This document shows positions 21,279 to 34,394 of a stretch of 64,000 nt of DNA, piece by piece (position 1 is the stretch's first letter; every line of letters begins with the position of its first letter). Under the pieces are notes generated by a model. The model saw nothing but the letters and a program-made list of their open reading frames with translations. It did no database searches and was not told the DNA's origin. The DNA lies in assembly GCF_947179165.1 (NCBI RefSeq), contig NC_077240.1, positions 3,851,501 through 3,915,500 of the forward strand, read 5' to 3'. Source of the stretch: Solanum dulcamara. Lineage: Eukaryota; Streptophyta; Magnoliopsida; Solanales; Solanaceae. The position numbers and the translations under genes are program-made.

Positions 21279-23078
21279 CTACTGCCTTGGAGCCTGCTTG
21301 AGCCCATAGAGGGACTTTGTTAGTCTACACACCTTCTCCCCTTGACTGACAAATCCCTGAGGAAGCTGCATATATATTTCATCCTCAAGGTCCCCATGGA
21401 GGAAGGCATTGAAGACATCCATTTGATGGATGTGCCAATTCTTAGAGACAACAATAGAGAGAATGGCTCTGACAGTGACCATTTTCACAACAGGAGAGAA
21501 GGTCTCCTTGTAATCAATTCCTTCCTGTTGGCTGTAACCTTTTGCAACTAACCTTGCTTTGAACCTCTCTATTTCTCCTGTGGATTTGTACTTGACCTTG
21601 TATATCCATCTACAGCCAATAGGTCTTTTTCCTGCAGGTAATGAAGTGATCTCCCAGGTGTTGTTGCTTTCTAAGGCCTGGATCTCAGCCTGCATAGCTT
21701 CAACCCATCTGGGATCTTTGATTGCTTCAGCATAGCTTGTGGGTTCTATCACAGAGGATGTAGCTACAATAAAACACTGATGAGATAGTGAAAGATGTGA
21801 ATAGGCTACATAGTTGGACAGGGGATATTGGACATCCTGTTTGGCAGTCAGAGAAACAAAATCTTTCAGCCAAATGGGAGGCTGTTTGGATCTGACAGAT
21901 CTTCTAGTGATAGTTGGTTCAGCTACCTCAGAGCCACTTGCATCAGTGGGTGGTTGTGTAGGCACCCAGTGTTGCTCATCACCTCTTGGATGCACACATG
22001 TATCCTCTGCTGATAGAACAGGTGGAGCAGTACCTGAAACTATGAATGGAGGCATTTGATGGGGTTGTGGAGCTATATTACCTAGACTTTGTAGGTTGTC
22101 CACAAACAACTGTGGAGATGTAGAATTATCATTCTTGGAGAATGGAAATATGTCTTCTCTAAATTGAACATCCCTGCTGACAAAAAATGAGCTATTGTGT
22201 AAATCAAACAAAATATAGCCTTTTTGTACTTCAGAATATCCCATGTGAACTGCTGATTTTGATCTGGGCATAAACTTGTCATGTTCAGTGAGGTTCTTGG
22301 CTAGAGCTAGACAACCAAGTGTTCTCAAATGAGATAAACCTGGTTTTCTACCATACAACCTTTCATAGGGAGTGTGAAACTCAAGCACAGTACTAGGAGT
22401 TCTGTTTATTAGATAAGCAGCAGCCAGCACACAGTGACCCCAAAATTTGATAGGTATTTTAGCTTGAAATCTGAGGGCTCTGGTTACTTCTAGTAGGTGT
22501 CTATATTTCCTCTCAGCCACACCATTTTGTTGAGGAGTGTATGGACATGACCTTTGATGTATAATGCCCAGTGATTTAAACATACTATCACATACTGAGT
22601 TAACAAACTCAGTACCATTATCAGATCTTAGAACTTTAACCACCTTCCCAAACTGATTCTTAGTATACTTTAGAAAGAGGTTAAGAGACACACACACATC
22701 TGACTTGTGCTTAAGTAAGAATAGCCAAGTCATTCTTGAAAAATCATCAACAATTGTAAGGAAATACTTGTTACCATCAAAGGTAGGTGTATTATAAGGA
22801 CCCCAAAGATCAACATGAATCAACTCAAAACAGCTACTGCTTTTGATGATGCTGGAAGAAAATACAGGTCTAGTTTGCTTGGCAAATGGACACACTAAGC
22901 ACTCAGACACCTTACACATACTAACTTTATTCATATTGAATATCTTGGCAAGTACAGCTGAAGATACATGTCCTAGCCTTTTATGCCATAGCTCCATATT
23001 GGATTCCTTGCTTATTGACTGACCAGCATCTACAGAGTTGGCAGAAACTTGAGTCTTACTTGCAATATCTTGATTTAA
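21279..23078 (-). pseudogene. copia integrase and RT N-terminal half
   Basis: The continuous frame after the upstream TAA includes the pre-integrase [10 protein letters not shown], whose HHCC zinc module (H-x-H...CLVC) is visible. The integrase core follows: [30 protein letters not shown] and [13 protein letters not shown], the D,D,E set. The integrase C-terminus ([18 protein letters not shown]) and the RT start ([55 protein letters not shown]) come next. It ends at TAG where the family has a Trp codon. The RT therefore cannot be made without readthrough. Confidence 0.9.
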
Positions 23079-24701
23079 TTAGCTCCATAGCAGATATAAG
23101 CCACCCTCTTCTCTACCAACTTCCTTCACCTTCCCAGTGTAGAGCTCCTGGAAAACACAGAAATCAGGGAAGAAAGAGACTGAACACCCTAACTCCTTGG
23201 TTATTTTGCTAACAGACATTAAGTTGTACTTGAATCCCGGAACATGGAACACATTAGTGATCAGACTTCTAGATGGTAGACTACAAGATCCAATGTGAGT
23301 TACTTGAGTTGTATCACCATTTGGTAAACACACATCCTTCGAAGAGTCAAGTTTAAGTACAGACTCTTTTAGCAGCATCTCCATCTTAGACACCATATGG
23401 TTTGTTGCACCTGTATCCACAATCCACACATCACTATTTTCAGTTACAAACAAGGCCTTACCTGCATTATTTGCCTTATTGCAATCAGGTACATTGGCTC
23501 TTGATCCTGACTGTTGATTCATCATCATAAGAATCTGCTCATACTGATCTTTTGTGAATGTACACCCCTGCAGTAGTTGCTTGACCTCTTTCTGAGCTGT
23601 CTTGTTAGAGGTAGATGCTGATAGTTTGTTTTCATTGTGCTGTCCTGTGCTGTTTCTATCCCATATTGCTTCACTATTCACATTTGTGTTCAAACCATAA
23701 GAAAAACTAGCCTGACCTGACTGCTGTAGTTGGTTAGTGTCTGCATGAACCATGTTTGCACTCTGAACCTTCCTTTTGGACTTGAAATCTGGGGGGTATC
23801 CCACCACCTTATAGCAGGACTCTTTTGTGTGGCCTCTACACTTACAGAACTCACAGATTAAGAATGTATTTTTCTTAAACCTGTTATTAACACCTGAACC
23901 ATTTCCAACTCTAGAGTATATGGCTATTGAATCAGAATTTGATGAATAAAGCCCCAAATTGTTGATGCCTGTCACCACAGCCTTCTGACTTTCATCTCCT
24001 ACTATCATAGCATATGCTTGATTGATAGTAGGTAAAGGATCTATCATGAGAATCTGACTCCTAGCTTGATGATATGTGTCGTTCAACCCCATTAGAAACT
24101 GATACAACTTTTGTCTATTCATGTGGACTAGAAATCCTCTGGATTTCTCACAATTACAACATGGTGAAGGCACTAACACTTCAAACTCATCCCACAGTGC
24201 CTTCAGCCTCGTATAATATGTTGAAACAGACGTTGTTCCTTGTTGTAAAGTAGCTATTTCTTTGTGTAAACTGTAGGTTCTAGATCCATCAACCCTGTCA
24301 AACCTCTCTTGCAAGTCAGACCACACACTTGAAGCATTTGACGCAAATGCAATTCCACTAAGTAGGCTCTTTGTTACTGAGTTCATAAGCCATGATAACA
24401 CAATCGCATTTACCCTTTCCCATTGGCCCCATAACTCTTCACTATACATTTCTTTTCTGCATGTACCATCCACAAGACCTAACTTGTTTCTTCCTAGCAA
24501 GGCTAGTTTTATTGATCGATTCCACAAGGTATAGTTTTCAATGCCTTGCAACTGGAACGATATGATACTGACACCACTTACATCCGTGGGACTAAGGAAT
24601 AATGGATGATTATAGTCAATACTTTGTCCATTATTACCTGCCGAGTTTGATGAACCTGATGCAGCCACTCGTTGAGCTGAATCTGTGGCTTCGCCTGTCA
24701 T
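23079..24701 (-). pseudogene. copia gag and protease
   Basis: A 540-codon frame from the first ATG after the primer site. The Gag core spans about residues 40-220 (IENYTLWNRSIKLALLGRN, VWSDLQERFDRVDGSRTYS, YYTRLKALWDEFEVL). A zinc knuckle C-x2-C-x4-H-x4-C (CEFCKCRGHTKESC) lies near residue 285. The aspartic protease motif WIVDTGATNHM lies near residue 430. The frame ends in a TAA (23079-23081) between protease and integrase. Gag and protease by themselves look intact. Confidence 0.92.
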
Positions 24702-24902
24702 CCTTTTGTCCTTTTAGCTCTTTGTTGCGGAAATTAGTTTGAGCTTCGATGAAGCTTCAATGAAGCTCAGATCTGTAAAAAAAAACTTAGCTAGAACCTT
24801 GATTTTTCGATTGAATCCTTGACTCTGATTTTTCCGAGTCTTTGACTCAACTTTCTGAACTCAACTTTCTGAGCTTCTTACTGCGATCGAGCTCTGATAC
24901 CA

Positions 24903-25215
24903 TGAAGTTGTCTAAGCTTCTTACTGAGCTTCTTACATCTAAGCTCAGTATAGAGAAGAAGATGAAGATTGAGAGAAGTTAGAGTAGAGAGAGTAGAGCG
25001 AGTAGAGAGAGGAAGATATTTTCATTATTGGGGCTTCTGTGAAAGAATGCCCTAATCCTTATTGCTTTGATTACATATACATGTCTATATATACACAGTT
25101 ACTTAGACTAACAAACTAACTAATTGGTAGTTAGTTTGTTTAAGCAAGACAGATGGAATTGACCATAATACCCCTACTTCTAACTAATTTCCTAACTAGT
25201 CTTTACATCTCAACA
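24903..25215 (-). repeat. 5' LTR of the young copia element
   Basis: 313 bp. It is identical to 19845-20166 except for one substitution and one missing 9-bp unit in the GAGTAGAGA microsatellite. Confidence 0.95.
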
Positions 25216-26300
25216 CACACGAAGAGACTTTTCCATCCGTATATGTTCTTTACTTAATTAATGCCAAGGTGTGTACCAAAAAGAAGAATAACATATTGCG
25301 AAAAAAAAGAAAAATTAAAGGGCCACAAATGTTATCGTGTTACGCACAATTGATTGCATCTTATGATATGTTACCATTTCTAACCAAATTCAGGTCCCCC
25401 TTCAAGCGAATCTTCTTCTTCTTTTTTTAAAGAAAATTATAATAAAATATATAAAAAAAATATTTAATATGTTTGTTTACCTAATATTGTCATATTATTT
25501 ATTCGTTTGAAAACGAATAAAATATTTTTATGTTTTTATAAAATATATTTTAAACCTCCAAATATTATGGAGCTACAAAACGAATTTGATTCCTTTCCAT
25601 TTTTCCACATTCCTATTTATATAATCATACAATGGTCTTAATCATGGTTAGGAAAAAAAGATACTCTCTCTAACTTCCTTATGAAATCATAATCTAAATA
25701 TAATAGTATATTTTTAGAGAAATGATAAACACCCTATAGTATAAATCTTATACCAAGATAATTACATACAACAATATAGAAGGTATATATGTAGCTAATT
25801 TTGTTACACAAACAGAAACCGAAATGAAGTTCTGAACTAACATAGGATAAACTAAAACATATAAATTTATCAACCATCAAAATCAATATTCGTTGAATTT
25901 TTTAGGCAAGTAATTAATTATATTTGGAAATGAATACCTCTTTTTTAAAAAGAGTAATCTCCTTTTTTTTAATCTGTTTAAAAAAATGACTATTTTTTTT
26001 TTGTAAAACTTTAATTTCAATTTTTCACGTGATATATTTAAGACTATTTTGTTACATTTAACATAAATTTAATTTTAGATCACAAGATGAAAAAGCCATT
26101 TTTATTTTCTTAAACTTTTGTGAAGTCAAAATAAGTTAGGACATGTGTCAAAAATCTAAATAGGTAATCATGACGTCATCAGACGTATTACGTGTTCCAG
26201 TGGTTGAGACTTCGTTGCAACAACTTTGCGTGGGTCCCACATGTGAGCTCATTTACGTTTTCTCTTAAATAAAATAAAAAACACATCAAGAAGGAATCTC
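25216..26300. other. Intergenic DNA and distal promoter of the CCoAOMT gene
   Basis: About 1.1 kb, AT-rich, with no gene. Near 26170 there are TGACGTCA-type words (CATGACGTCATCAGACG), a bZIP/TGA-factor palindrome, 300 bp upstream of the CCoAOMT start codon. CACGTG-related words occur near 26030 and 26190. Confidence 0.4.
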
Positions 26301-26376
26301 ACCAACTTTTTTGCTAGTTGGTGGGGCCAATCTGTTCATGCAAGCTTTACCTGGTGAACCAAATTCATTATATAAT
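26301..26376 (+). promoter_or_regulatory. CCoAOMT core promoter: paired AC elements and TATA box
   Basis: ACCAACT (26301-26307) and its inverted copy AGTTGGT (26316-26322) both fit the secondary-wall MYB element ACC(A/T)A(A/C)(T/C). They face each other across 8 bp. A TATA box, TATATAAT, lies at 26369-26376, about 95 bp upstream of the start codon. AC elements drive lignin genes, including CCoAOMT, in xylem and fibres, so the arrangement fits the downstream gene. Confidence 0.65.
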
Positions 26377-26470
26377 ATTTCCATTCCCTTCCTTTCAAAA
26401 TCACTAACTAAAAGAAGGGAAAAAAAAAACAAAGAGGAAAGGGAAAGAAAGTTTAATTCAAGAAAATAAC

Positions 26471-28219
<1,749 letters not shown>

Positions 28220-28820
28220 TTATTATTTTTCTTTTTTCCTCTTTTTAGTTTCGTTTTGTGAATTCATATTTGCATCTCATTAATATCTCCATTACTAATA
28301 TTTTCTATATTTGTATTTTGAATATTGTATTTCTTGAATGATATTTGTTTATCTTAAATAGATATAAATTTGAAGTCCCTTTTTCGATCAAGTGAAATTT
28401 ATGTTGTATAAGGTTTCTTAAAAGAAATAAGTACTATTTTTGTACTTTAAAGTTCCGTAATATCTCGAATAAGTTACATACTCAAAAGATAATAATTTAA
28501 ATGATATTTTAGCAATCATTATCCATTGCAATAAAAACTAAAGTCATAAAGGATATTGGAGAGGAGCCGCTTCCACTATTTTTCCTGCTCGCAGTACATA
28601 TTACTTTAAAATAGTTTCTTGATTGGACAGTTGGATCAACAAAACCTTCAGCCATTAATATAACACCAACATTATCCCCTATTTGTCTTTTCAAATGAAT
28701 TGGTTTAATTTTCATTCTTTAGAAATCAAACAAGAACTAGTGGTAGTCTCCGGAGCCCAGATTCCATCCGTCAAGGCCCAAATGTACGCGGGGAATTTTC
28801 GCATATAACCATTCAAATAT
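28220..28820. other. 3' UTR of CCoAOMT and flanking DNA
   Basis: T-rich 3' UTR to about 28370. A 68-codon minus-strand open frame at 28509-28715 has near-normal codon content and could be a gene relic, but I recognise no family and do not call it. Confidence 0.4.
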
Positions 28821-29170
28821 ATCTTAATTATGCTCTATAGCTATAGTTTGCTACTTACAATTCGTAACTATAGTTATAGCAACGTTTGTATAATTCGCGC
28901 ATCATTTGTATATGTTTGTATAATTCGCTATACAATTCACATTTTTTGTATAACGTTTGTATATTTCACCATACAATTTATACAATTTATGCTTAACGTT
29001 TGTATAATTCGCTATACAATTTGTAGTATTTGTATATTTCGCTATATAATTCGATTCGCGTGCAGCGTTTGTATAAATCGCGCGAATTATACAAAACTCA
29101 AACTGTAATTACAGCTAAATGTTTACCACGAGCCATAATTAATTAAAACTATAGCTATATTAGCTAATTG
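28821..29170. repeat. Short tandem array of TTTGTATA..TCGC units inside a possible MITE
   Basis: At least six units of the form GTTTGTATAATTCGCTATACAATT lie at about 28882-29090 (starts near 28882, 28914, 28953, 28997, 29027 and 29066) with variable spacing. The unit is itself a loose palindrome (GTATAATTCGC / GCGAATTATAC). The array is bracketed by ATGCTCTATAGCTATAGTTT (28830) and AAACTATAGCTATATTAGC (about 29146), an inverted pair that could be element ends. No target duplication was identified. Confidence 0.55.
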
Positions 29171-30180
29171 ACTTATATATATTTGCTTATCCGTATAATT
29201 TTTTGATGCTTTTAACTGAGCCCAACTAATCTCTATCTCATCTGTTTCTTCATCAATCACCGGGTAAGGTATTCTCAACTCCTTACATTTGGGCCTAGGC
29301 CCAATTTTAGTTATTGGCTAAAGCGCTGGTCTTCTCTAGTTATTAATAATAGAAAAAATAACTAAATACACATCTTATTTTATCATAATCTCTAAAATTT
29401 CCTACTCTTTAAAAAAAATAATCAAAAATCCTCTTTCAAATAAATCACTCCCCTCTCGCTGCTACATCCTTATCCCCTCTCGGATACATCCCTCCCTTAT
29501 ATATCCGGATGTCATATCCCTTCTCTAATATATCTCCATCCCCTCTCTATTACATCCCTCCCCTATGTATTTGGATTTCTGCTGATGTATACGGAAGTCC
29601 AGTGATGCATGTGAAATTCATAAATTTTAAAAAGCCTTTTTTAATTTGAAAAAGAGCAGAGAAATAATGTGATTAGTTCTTAATACTATGTGACTTATAT
29701 AAATTACAAATAGGCCTTTGATACAAAATGGAAATCATTTATATATGATTCTGGTCATATATTTGCACGGATTGTCCCTTTTAGGACCATTTTTTAGTAA
29801 ATGCTTACTTCTGTATTTCTCTTGCAATTTATGAATCATTAGTCTAAAGATTTTTCTTTAACAAAATAAAAATCTTATGAAAACATGTTAAATCACGATG
29901 TCAAATTTTATAATTTAGACAATTTAATATTTTATTAATTTCAGAAATAACATATAATCAGATTTAAGAATACAGACAAAATCTAAATAATAATCTAAAA
30001 CGAGACATTTGGCTAAATCAACGGTTGAATCAACACATATATCCACCAATGAAAACATAACAGAAGTAAAATAAAAATAGAAGCCGCACATAAATTAATA
30101 AATCTCGAATTAATTAATACCGTTCAATGTAAATAGATGGTCAAACATTAGCTACCTTGTAGAAAGAAAAAATGAAAAAT
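29171..30180. other. Intergenic DNA with a TACATCCC-rich low-complexity patch
   Basis: No gene is supported. At 29440-29600 the words CCCCTCTC, GATACATCC and TACATCCCTCCC recur irregularly, a pattern also seen near 30260. The rest is AT-rich. Confidence 0.4.
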
Positions 30181-30854
30181 TACCCTTTTACACATATTTT
30201 AATACCATATTTATTTATATTCCCTATTATACCAAAAAAATTCCAAAATCCTTCTTTTTCCTTTAACTCTCTCTCCCTCACTGATACATCACTCTTCCTC
30301 CCTAAATCCTCGCCCTAATTCGCTCCTCTTCATCAGTTTTTGAGATTTTGAATTTATGAGTACATCTGTTACTCAATTTCAAGGTTTTAACTAAGGTATA
30401 TTTTAATTTTTCCTTATATGGAATCTCACTTCATCCTCATTCAATCTGATTTCTCCTAAAATTTGTATCGTTTGATTTCTTCTGTAAATCTTTGAAAAAT
30501 CTTCTAAAATTGATATCATTTGCTTTCTTCTGTAAATCTTTCTGTTTTTGTAACTCATATCTTCAATAATGCATATGAAATCCGTTCATGGTCTCAAACA
30601 GTCGAATATAAATCAAGGAATTCTTATTTCACCTGATTCTGATTCATCTTGGGAAGGTTACGACAAGGTTACATCCAAACATCGTAACGATCCAGCAGTA
30701 ATGGATAAGCTACGTGAGAAATTGAAGTCGAAAGCTCCAGTTAAACATGCACTCAAAGAACTAGACAACAAGATTGAATGGGTTACAATACGCCCTAATC
30801 TCCCAAAGGTATGAGTTCAATTAAGGTTTTTTTTAATGAAGTTTTTATGAAGGT

Positions 30855-31165
30855 TTTTTGATTCTGATACATATCGTTTATGTATCAGCTTATCATGTAT
30901 CAAGCGCTAACTCTTCTGATATATAGTGTGTGTTTTAAATGCTATTTTTTTTATAGATTTACTACTTCTGATACATCGTGTTTAAGTGTCAGTTTCTATT
31001 GTATCAAGTTTTAATGATTCTGATACATCTATATTTTTGTATCAAATTATAATTTATAAAGCGTTACTGCTTCTGATACATCTTCTGTATGTATCAGAAT
31101 CTCATGTATCAAATATTTTAATGCATATGATACATCGTATTTATGTATAAAGTTCAAGTTGTATT
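30855..31165. repeat. Degenerate tandem repeat of TGATACAT...ATGTATCA units
   Basis: Five or six units of about 55-65 bp, each with TTCTGATACATC and a following (T)GTATCA, giving many inverted half-sites. The units are diverged, but the order is kept. Confidence 0.6.
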
Positions 31166-31306
31166 TAACCATTTTTAATGTCAATGCGGGGAATGAAATA
31201 CGTCATCAAGAAGATCCCGTCCCACCCATTGAGATTCGGCACGACATATAGGGCTAATTTTCTTAATGATTTTGAATCATCGATTAATTGATGAAACGCG
31301 AATTTT

Positions 31307-32060
31307 GTTTTGAATTGATGCTCTGTTGTTTTCCTTGGAGTCGATGCTCTATTTTTTGGCTTGAAACTTCATGTACATAACTGTCGCCTTCTTTAACCAA
31401 TTAATCTCATTAATTAGATCAGTAATTGATTTAAAGAGTCAATCATACCTTATCTCAATCTACTATCCATAAATAGATGATGTGCATTAACTACTCTATA
31501 GCTAAAGTTGATGTATCAGATACATAACTTATGTATCAGCAAAACTGAAAAATAATTGAAAATGACTTCGGTTTGAATTGATGCTCTATTTTTTTCATTC
31601 GAGACGATGCTCTGTTTTTTGGCTTGAATCTTCATGAATATAAAAGTTATTTTTTTAACAAATTAATCTCATTAATTAGATCAGTAATTCAATTAAAGAA
31701 CCAATCATACCTTACATTAAGATGTTAACCATAAATAGCTGATATGCTTTAAATATTCTACAACTAAAGTTGATGTATCAGATACATAACTTATGTATCA
31801 GCAAAACTGAAAAAAAATTGAAATCGAATTTCGTTTGAATTTATGCTCTGTTTTTGGGCTTGAATCTTCATGTACACAACCGTTATTTTTTTTAACCAAA
31901 TTAATCCTATTAATTAGATCAGTAATTGATTTAAATAACTAATCATACCTTATATTAAGATAATATCCATAAATAGATGATCTTCATTAATTATTTTATA
32001 GCTAAATTGATGTATCAGATACATAACTAATGTATCAAAAAAAATTGAAAAAAGGGGAAA
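31307..32060. repeat. Three-copy tandem repeat, period about 262 bp
   Basis: Copies start near 31307, 31571 and 31833 with TTTGAATT(G/T)ATGCTCTGTT. Each contains GGCTTGAA(T/A)CTTCATG, then ATTAATTAGATCAGTAATT, ACCATAAATAG-type words and GATGTATCAGATACATAAC. Divergence is around 10-15 percent by eye, with small indels. Confidence 0.8.
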
Positions 32061-33318
32061 TCGGGTAATTTTGATACAATGAGGGCTGTTTAGTAATTAG
32101 ACTTTTCCATTATGGGATTTAGGTAAAGTTTACAAGAAAAAAAATAACATCCCAAATTACATATAATCCTTCCATAAAAATAGGGTGGCCCAGTTCTATA
32201 TGATGTTTCTTAAGTTTGAAATTTGTTGCATGCCTTTTAATTAAGTTTGTTGCATGAGGCTTACTTAATACAATTATCTTTTATATATAATTTCTAAGAT
32301 ATTTAAAGAGGAGCTTATTTTATGTATGTCAAAAAATAACAATTGCGGAATTTCCTTATCAATGAAGACTAGACATTGTAGGGGCCAAAGCTAGGTGACA
32401 CAATATATTAATGAGCGATATTTTATTTTAGTACAATTAAGTTTGGTTTAAAATAGAGATAAAATCAATTTTTAGTATGTGCTAATTATTGTGTACATCT
32501 CTATTGAGATTAATTATTAATCAATTCGATGTTCAGTTAGTTATCAGATAAGTTACAGATTAGTTAGTTATTTTTGTGTCAGAGTTAGTTACTTAATCGT
32601 GAGTAGGTTAGTTAGTTTCAGCTAGATATTTTCTTCCTCAACTTGTATAAATAATGCATTACTTCAGCTTCCATCATTCATTCAGAAATAGAGAGAATGA
32701 TGCCCTAAACTAATTTCTTTTAGTGCTGAGCTTGTTGTCTTCCAGAGTTCACCATTGTTGGTGATTCTCTGACTTATTCTTATTTTTCTGGCCAAGCCTT
32801 AACATGGTATCAGAGCAAGGATGAGCATCGCAGTGATTGAATTTGATTTTTAGTTTGAGGATTCTTCGATTCGATTCTCTGCTTAATTCTTCTTCAAATT
32901 AGATTCTCGGCTTGATTGTTTTAATTTTTTGTAGCACACTCCAATCAATTGAATCATAATTCTCTCGATCTCTTATATGTTTCGTTTCTAATATGTTAAT
33001 TCACATACATACACATTCAATTCTTCTTCGAAATTTTTCTGCTTTTCTTTTGATCAATTGCAATGGTAGAAATCACAAATCCAGTTGTGGATAAGCAAAT
33101 TGACCCTAGCATTCCCCTCTACATTCATTCATCTGATAGTTCAGAGGTGACTCTTATACTAGGTCCTATTGATGGAATTGACTATCGATCATGAAGACGC
33201 GGAGTTCTCAGATCCTTATCTGTGGAGAACAAGCTAGGTTTCATTAATGGAGATAGTAAGAAGTCTGCTTCAACTGATATAAGTTATAAGTTATCGACAG
33301 TGGGAACGATGTGATGAT

Positions 33319-33520
33319 ATGGTCACATCTTGGATCCTTAACTTCTTGAGTAGAGAAATCGAGGATAGTGTAGAGTATGTGGATAATAGTCTAGAGCTAT
33401 GGACTAAGTTGGAGGATAGGTATGATCAAACTAATGAGGAAAAGTTGTATCAAGTTCAGAAAGAAATCAATGATCTTAGTCAAGGAATTTTGGACATCAC
33501 AACATACTACACTCGGATGA
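33319..33520 (+). pseudogene. copia gag fragment
   Basis: About 67 codons of the Gag core (VTSWILNFLSREIEDSV, LELWTKLEDRYDQTNE). The open frame then reads into unrelated repeat DNA at about 33521. Confidence 0.75.
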
Positions 33521-33650
33521 AAACACATATAAATTATCCCCTTTTTGAGTTTCATAGCTAAACTATTGGAAGTGTGAGTTTCATACCTAAATTATCACTT
33601 ATTAGTTTGATAAACACACCTGGTGTGTGTAATACACTCTTTCTACTCTC
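33521..33650 (+). repeat. Inverted-repeat-family fragment at a deletion joint
   Basis: Matches the terminal part of the long inverted repeat at 38676-39802: ACATATAAATTAT, GTGAGTTTCATA, AAATTATCACTTATT and ACACCTGGTGTGTGTAATAC occur in the same order and spacing as at 38691-38815. It lies exactly between copia gag and integrase sequence. Confidence 0.75.
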
Positions 33651-34394
33651 CCTATTACACCTAAACCTCACAGAACCAAGTTTGATCCTAAAGCTTCTCC
33701 ACATGTATTTGTAGGTTATCCCTTTGGTACAAAAGGCTACAAAGTGCTAAGTCTAGTCACCAAGAAACTGTATATCTCCAGGGATGTCATTTTCCATGAG
33801 ACAATATTTCCTTTTGCATTAACTAAGGATCCCAGTTTCTTTCCTTCACCTCTCAAGCATATTTCCTTGTCTGAATATGTTCCTTGTCCCACTCCTCATA
33901 GTTCATCTGTTGTTCCTGTTCAGTGTGATCAAAGGGTGACATGTGATACAGTTCCTCCCTTGTCTCCTACTCTCCACTCTTCTAATGTTACTTCACCTCC
34001 ACCACATTTTCCAAGTTCACACACATCTCCTCTTGTCTCTCAATCTCAACCTCCTGCTCCCATTGCTACCAGTATTCCTCCTGTTCCTATTGCTCCCAAT
34101 ATTGAAGCTAGAAAATCTCACAAGGCTCACAAACTACCTGCCTATTTATCTGACTATGCTCACTATCTTCCCACCTCACAATCATCCACATCAAACCATC
34201 CCTCCTCCTTGAATTCATGTTTTATTCTTCATAATCACATTTCTTCTGAAGATTTATGTCCTGACAGTCGGTCTTTTGCTATGAACATTTCTCATGATTG
34301 TGAGTCATCTAGTTATAAGGAGGCAACACTTGATCCTGCCTGGCATGAAGCCATGACTCAGGAATTTGTTGCACTGCATTTTGCCAATGAATGA
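33651..34394 (+). pseudogene. copia integrase C-terminal to RT linker fragment
   Basis: Reads PHVFVGYPFGTKGYKV and KKLYISRDVIFHETIFPF, typical copia integrase C-terminal blocks. A Pro/Ser-rich linker follows, then the RT entry SSYKEATLDPAWHEAMTQE. The frame stops at a TGA (34392-34394) where foreign DNA begins. Confidence 0.85.

Larger units (their letters stand above)
19845..25215 (-). mobile_element. Young, structurally complete Ty1-copia retrotransposon with two nonsense codons
   Basis: A 5,371-bp element. LTRs at 19845-20166 and 24903-25215 differ by one base (20095 T versus 25144 G) and one 9-bp GAGTAGAGA-type repeat unit. The primer site TGGTATCAGAGC (24891-24902) abuts the 5' LTR. The polypurine tract GAAGGGGAG (20167-20175) abuts the 3' LTR. 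Flanking 5-mers are CACAT (19840-19844) and CACAC (25216-25220). One frame runs from ATG 24701 to TGA/TAA at 20154, 1,516 codons, broken only by a TAA at 23079-23081 and a TAG at 21279-21281. The order gag-protease-integrase-RT-RNase H is that of copia. The lineage is not assigned. Confidence 0.95.
30181..32110 (+). other. Unidentified transcript-like or transposon-like unit with tandem repeats
   Basis: A CT-rich leader (30240-30340) is followed by an 81-codon open frame from ATG 30569. It runs to a good splice donor (CCAAAG|GTATGAG, about 30808), with the stop codon lying across the junction. The peptide contains PDSDSSWEGYDKV and a Lys/Leu-rich segment (MDKLREKLKSKAPVK) that I cannot place in any family. 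Downstream comes a TGATACAT/ATGTATCA repeat field (30855-31165), then a three-copy repeat of about 262 bp (31307-32060). No second exon was recognised. It may be a non-autonomous element carrying a gene scrap. Confidence 0.35.

Noticed and set aside
28509..28715. 68-codon minus-strand open frame with fairly normal codon use
   Set aside because: No family recognised, no flanking splice or promoter evidence; kept only as a note in the intergenic entry.
28821..32060. Regularly repeated units that could suggest a CRISPR array
   Set aside because: Repeats are AT-rich, diverged and unevenly spaced in plant nuclear DNA; there are no cas genes and spacers are not unique sequences of constant length.
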